From NCBI GenBank assembly GCA_003222835.1, contig QHXE01000596.1, forward strand, positions 1 to 14,919: DNA of 14,919 bases, written 5' to 3'. The stretch's first letter is position 1; every line of letters begins with the position of its first letter. This DNA comes from Acidobacteriota bacterium (GTDB taxonomy: Bacteria > Acidobacteriota > Blastocatellia > Pyrinomonadales > Pyrinomonadaceae). The position numbers and the translations under genes are program-made. This document shows, piece after piece, positions 11,783 through 14,919 of the stretch. The notes below the pieces were generated by a model that saw only the letters and a program-made list of their open reading frames with translations, made no database searches and was not told where the DNA came from.

Positions 11783-13501
11783 GTGACCCAATCTATAAAC
11801 ATCACATACCTCCGGGACTTCTTGGAAAAGTCAGTTCGCGTATTCGTAATTCTTTGCTTGGCGCTTTTCGCCAACGGCGCGACCTTCAGTTCTGCCAGTT
11901 CACAGTTAGACGAGGGTCTGCATTTAGAACTTCCCGCCAATGGTAATCTGCGAATCGAAAATCTGCGCGGCGGTGTGATTGCTCAACTCTGGAATGAAGA
12001 CTATGTTTCGGTTTCAGCGATTTTTGACAGTGGAAAGCAGAGTCGATCGCCGGCCGTAGTGCAACGAACTGATAGTTTGCTGTCGGTGAGAGCTGCGCGC
12101 GGTCCGGTGAACTCGCCGCGCATAAATGTAGAATTGCATGTTCCAGCGCGCGCGCACGTGGCGATCATCACAGGTGAAAGTTCCGTCGCAGTGCGTGGAT
12201 TGCCCGCGGCACTTCTCGTCCAGACCATCTCCGGAGAGATAAGAGTTGAGCTTCCCGCCACTCCCGGGGCCAGTCTGATAGCAGAGTCAAGAACGGGAAC
12301 AGTTTCGTCGTCGCTTTCTTCCGCGGTGGTTAATCAGACCAGCCGGCCGCAATTGCAGGCGCGGCTCGGCAACGGCAGCAAGGGCGTCAGGCTTTACTCG
12401 CAGGCAGGGAATATTACGCTCGCAAACGCAGCGGCGGAATCTTTAGGCATCGCTACGACTGCTTTGGGTTCTTCTTCAGCTCCGACTGTGAGGCACGAGA
12501 CACTCGAGCCCGGCGCCGTGCCGACGCCCAAGCAAAAGCCCGAGCTAACCGGCCCGCCGAAAAATTCATCAGGCGCGGGAACGCCGGCTCCAGTTTCCAA
12601 TGAACCGGAAGAAATTTCGGAAGGCGACGTCATTCGCGTCGACACCGAACTCGTGAGTGTCAATGTCAGTGTGATAGACCGGGGCACCAACCGCGCCGTC
12701 AACGATCTGGCCAAGGAAGACTTTCGGCTGTCCGAAGACAACGCTCCCCAGCAGATTGCGCATTTTGATTCTGTCTCTGCTCCTTTTAATCTGGTGTTGC
12801 TGATCGATCTGTCTGGCTCCACTACTAGGGTGGTCGAGTTAATTAAATCGGCGGCGCTGCATTTTGTTGAGGCCGCGCGTCCATTCGATCGCATCGGGGT
12901 TATTACTTTTGCCGGCAGCCAGGTCGTCGTTTCGCCGCTGACCACGGATCACAACACCTTGCGCCAGCGCATTAGCGCGATTGAAAAACCAGAAGGCAGC
13001 ACGAAGCTTTATGATTCGCTCACTTTCGCGATGGACGAAGTCTTCCGCGAAGCGAAAGACTCGCGGCGCAATGCGATCGTCGTCATGAGTGATGGGCTGG
13101 ACAGTGTGCTGCCAAACGTGACGGGCGAAGGTTCCAAACTCTCCTACGACGAATTGGTCAAACGGGCAAAAGAATTCGATGGCGTGATTTACTCGATTTG
13201 GGTTGACACGCAAAGCTACGAACCGCTGAGTCCATTGGATATTCAGCAGGAGACATTCGACCTCGCGCACGACCGCATGAGAGATCTTGCAGACCACGGC
13301 GGTGGCGTCTTTTATGAATGCGAAGAGTTAAAGGATCTGGCTGGCGCATATGACCGCGTCGTCGCCGACCTCGGCACGGTTTACACGCTCTCTTATCGTC
13401 CGACCAACAAAGTCCGCGATGGCTCCTGGCGCACCGTCCGCGTTAACGTCATTCGCGCCAATGCCGTCGCGCGCGGCAAGCGGGGATACTACGCCAAGTG
13501 A
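11783..13501 (+). CDS. Secreted VWFA-domain protein of the acidobacterial type with N-terminal DUF4097-like domain
   Basis: 572 residues, GTG start. A hydrophobic signal segment at about 17-32 (VRVFVILCLALFANGA) marks export. Region 1, about 45-215, is a beta-repeat region resembling DUF4097 (LRIENLRGG, IITGESSVAVRGL, QTISGEIRVELP, LYSQAGNITL). A Pro/Gly-rich linker (235-280) follows. Region 2, about 284-570, opens VDTELVSVNVSVIDR and is a von Willebrand A domain with a complete MIDAS: D342-L-S344-G-S346, T407, D437. It ends YRPTNKVRDGSWRTVRV..GYYAK. MIDAS domains bind a divalent metal and a protein ligand. The start is uncertain: no ribosome site is seen, and a later TTG (11822) would give a shorter signal peptide. 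The next gene is a shorter paralogue 6 nt away. Confidence 0.88.
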   Translation: MTQSINITYLRDFLEKSVRVFVILCLALFANGATFSSASSQLDEGLHLELPANGNLRIENLRGGVIAQLWNEDYVSVSAIFDSGKQSRSPAVVQRTDSLLSVRAARGPVNSPRINVELHVPARAHVAIITGESSVAVRGLPAALLVQTISGEIRVELPATPGASLIAESRTGTVSSSLSSAVVNQTSRPQLQARLGNGSKGVRLYSQAGNITLANAAAESLGIATTALGSSSAPTVRHETLEPGAVPTPKQKPELTGPPKNSSGAGTPAPVSNEPEEISEGDVIRVDTELVSVNVSVIDRGTNRAVNDLAKEDFRLSEDNAPQQIAHFDSVSAPFNLVLLIDLSGSTTRVVELIKSAALHFVEAARPFDRIGVITFAGSQVVVSPLTTDHNTLRQRISAIEKPEGSTKLYDSLTFAMDEVFREAKDSRRNAIVVMSDGLDSVLPNVTGEGSKLSYDELVKRAKEFDGVIYSIWVDTQSYEPLSPLDIQQETFDLAHDRMRDLADHGGGVFYECEELKDLAGAYDRVVADLGTVYTLSYRPTNKVRDGSWRTVRVNVIRANAVARGKRGYYAK

Positions 13502-13507
13502 TCGCTC

Positions 13508-14500
13508 ATGGGTCACATCGATCCCAAAAGTCATATGTGTCGTCTGCTAATGAGCGTAATTCTGCTCGCGGCCACCGGTCTATTGCTCACGGCGCACGGC
13601 CAATCATCCGATGCAACCGAAACGCTTCGTATTGACACCGATCTGGTTAATCTCAATGTGAGCATTTTCAATCTTCGCGCTTCCCAAACAAACGGTCTCC
13701 TGCAGCAAAAAGATTTTGCCATCTTCGAAAACGGAGCGCTCCAGGAGATTTCGTTCTTTGCCTCGAACGAGGCGCCTTTCGATCTCGTTTTGCTGTTGGA
13801 TCTATCTGGTTCAACCGCCGACAAGATTGGCTTGATTCGCAAATCGTCAAAGCGTTTCATTGACGCAGTGCGTCCTGTCGATCGAGTTGCAATCGTGACC
13901 TTCACCGCGGATGTCGAAGTTGTATCGACTTTAACTTCGGATCGCGAGGCTTTAAGCAAAAGCATCGATAAGATCGAGAAACCACAGGGCGGCACGAACT
14001 TCTGGGACGCGCTGCGGTTCGTTCTGGAACACGTGCTGGGGACGTCGCGCGCAGAAAAACGGCGCAGCGCTGTGGTCGTGATGACCGACGGCGTCGACAA
14101 TGCTCTGCCCGAGGTGATTGGCGACGGATCGTCCACCACTTTTGAACAGTTGATGGAGATCATGCGACGCTTCGAAACCATCGTGTTGCCGATCTATCTG
14201 GATACCGAGAAGGAGGCTAACCCGCACAGCACGCCGAAGAGTGCCTACGCGATGGCGCGGCAGCAACTCGCGATGTTAGCTGCGGAAAGCGGCAATGAGG
14301 TTTATCAAGCGCGGAAGGTGAAAGATCTGGAAGGTATCTACCCGCGCGTCGTACACGACCTGAGCATGGTTTATAGTATCGGCTATCGTCCTACGAATTC
14401 CGCGCGCGATGGTTCTTGGCGTGCCGTCACCGTGCAGTTGATTGGACACTCGGAGTTGTCAGTGCGAGCTAGGCACGGCTATTATGCGAGTAAGCAGTGA
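13508..14500 (+). CDS. Secreted VWFA-domain protein, tandem paralogue lacking the DUF4097-like part
   Basis: 330 residues. The signal peptide is MCRLLMSVILLAATGLLLTA if read from M10 (ATG at 13535); the annotated ATG at 13508 lies 6 nt after the previous stop, and neither has a ribosome site. After a short spacer, LRIDTDLVNLNVSIFN begins the VWFA module (about 40-328). Its MIDAS is complete: D98-L-S100-G-S102, T163, D194. It shares with the upstream protein the order VDT/IDT, DLSGST, IEKPxGxT, YRPTNxxRDGSWR and GYYA, so the pair probably arose by tandem duplication, with gain or loss of the N-terminal beta region. Translational coupling is likely. It may act on the same surface ligand as its neighbour, or form a heteromer with it (inference). 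Confidence 0.9.
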   Translation: MGHIDPKSHMCRLLMSVILLAATGLLLTAHGQSSDATETLRIDTDLVNLNVSIFNLRASQTNGLLQQKDFAIFENGALQEISFFASNEAPFDLVLLLDLSGSTADKIGLIRKSSKRFIDAVRPVDRVAIVTFTADVEVVSTLTSDREALSKSIDKIEKPQGGTNFWDALRFVLEHVLGTSRAEKRRSAVVVMTDGVDNALPEVIGDGSSTTFEQLMEIMRRFETIVLPIYLDTEKEANPHSTPKSAYAMARQQLAMLAAESGNEVYQARKVKDLEGIYPRVVHDLSMVYSIGYRPTNSARDGSWRAVTVQLIGHSELSVRARHGYYASKQ

Positions 14501-14640
14501 GCATTTTCGTTTGACATTTTTATTTGCCATTTCAAACGCGTGACGTTAGCTCCGTAGAAGCATAGGGAATGATGAAGGAGAAGACTTGATGCGAAAATCA
14601 ATGAAAAATGAAAATTGTAAAACGACAAATGGAAAATGGT
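14501..14640. repeat. AT-rich low-complexity element spanning the gap and the start of the last gene
   Basis: The plus strand is T-rich at 14503-14534 (words CATTTT, TTTGCCATTT) and A-rich at 14594-14638 (GAAAAATGAAAATTG, AAATGGAAAATGG), so the halves are rough complements. It is similar in style to the element upstream of the PilT-like gene. The A-rich half is read as codons 3-16 of the lipoprotein. Pairing is imperfect, and the relation is by word content. Confidence 0.35.
14575..14580 (+). promoter_or_regulatory. Strong Shine-Dalgarno site for the lipoprotein gene
   Basis: AAGGAG 8 nt before the ATG at 14589, close to the full anti-16S match. It fixes the start upstream of the in-frame ATG at 14601. 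It stands out because most genes in this window lack such a site. Confidence 0.7.
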
Positions 14641-14919
14641 TCTTACTCATATGCGCACTCTTCCTGGCTTCGTGTACGTCATCCTCCGAAGGCCTAGGCG
14701 TCTATCCAAAGGCGGTCGGCGCTTCTGATGAAGGCTTCACAATCCAGTCGTTGCGGACCATTGCTACTGCAGAAGTCCAATTGAAAGCTACTCACGGCTC
14801 TTATGGAGATTTTGACGCCCTCACTCAGGCTGGATTTCTGGATATTCGATTTGCCAGCCAGACACCGAACTTGAAAGGTTACCGGTATACGATCAGGGCG
14901 TCGGATTCCGACTTTGTCG
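14589..14919 (+). CDS. Lipoprotein with type IV pilin-like C-terminal domain (partial, runs off the window)
   Basis: 110 residues are visible and the frame stays open at the window end. The basic, Asn/Lys-rich start (MRKSMKNENCKTTNGK) leads to a hydrophobic core and a lipobox L26-A27-S28-C29, so the mature protein should be lipid-anchored. From about residue 47 the sequence IQSLRTIATAEVQLKATHGSYGDFDALTQAGFLD..GYRYTI matches the post-helix part of acidobacterial type II/IV pseudopilin-like proteins, but the pilin prepilin signal and long N-terminal helix are absent. No function is assigned. It may be an ancestral pilin fragment re-anchored by a lipid, or a structural relative. The C-terminus lies beyond the window. 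Confidence 0.75.
   Translation, partial: MRKSMKNENCKTTNGKWFLLICALFLASCTSSSEGLGVYPKAVGASDEGFTIQSLRTIATAEVQLKATHGSYGDFDALTQAGFLDIRFASQTPNLKGYRYTIRASDSDFV

Noticed and set aside
12394..12945. 183-codon minus-strand open frame within the first VWFA gene
   Set aside because: Complement of a VWFA coding region with an intact MIDAS motif; low-complexity Ser/Thr/Val composition and no start signals.
14511..14516. Perfect TTGACA, taken as a -35 box for the lipoprotein gene
   Set aside because: No TATAAT-like sequence at 16-18 nt; the spaced position reads AAACGC. It is part of the T-rich repeat.

Overview
The window looks like a chromosomal stretch of a soil-type Acidobacteriota bacterium, most likely class Blastocatellia. 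This rests on content, not on a database match. It has two tandem genes of the 'VWFA-related Acidobacterial' type, several Ser/Thr kinase-cluster proteins with CxxC zinc motifs, an Asn/Thr-rich extracytoplasmic linker, many starts without a Shine-Dalgarno site, and intergenic short palindromes. There are no phage, transposase, integrase, tRNA, rRNA or CRISPR features.

Layout: (1) 20-892, minus strand: a DNA-end-binding Ku protein with a Lys-rich tail. (2) 893-1204: a divergent control region with REP-like palindromes, a good minus-strand promoter for ku, a plus-strand promoter for the kinase gene, and a GGTCA/TGACC dyad over its -35 box. (3) 1205-5691: a phosphosignalling cluster of three genes. 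These are a cytosolic Ser/Thr kinase with PEGA-like and triple zinc-ribbon tail, a single-pass membrane protein with an extracytoplasmic jelly-roll domain, and an FHA-kinase fusion. (4) 5926-7656: a secreted S41 (CtpA-type) processing protease with PDZ domain, ended by a likely intrinsic terminator. (5) 7839-8988: an XRE regulator and an ImmA/IrrE-like protein that has EExxH where HExxH is expected. Both appear to start at or next to the transcription start. (6) 9008-10306: a GAF plus PP2C (RsbU/SpoIIE) phosphatase. (7) 10447-11652: a PilT-like ATPase. (8) 11783-14500: two tandem secreted VWFA proteins. (9) 14589 to the window end: a lipoprotein carrying a type IV pilin-like C-terminal domain, cut by the window edge.

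The strongest oddity is in the first kinase gene. A 336-bp segment (1904-2239) is repeated immediately and, by eye, without a single mismatch (2240-2575). It duplicates the kinase C-lobe, the linker and the first strand of the PEGA-like domain, in frame. The result is one complete kinase domain followed by an orphan C-lobe lacking the ATP site, HRD and DFG. A 10-bp word (ATGGCGCCGG) lies just before the start of copy 1, before the junction and before the end of copy 2. The duplication is therefore either a very recent, possibly reversible, slipped-strand event or an assembly artefact.

How the genes may work together (inference): the two kinases and the membrane protein form a sensing and phosphorylation module, and the GAF-PP2C protein may oppose or parallel it. 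The PilT ATPase, VWFA proteins and pilin-like lipoprotein suggest a cell-surface or adhesion theme in the second half. The XRE/ImmA pair resembles stress- or damage-responsive regulator/protease couples.
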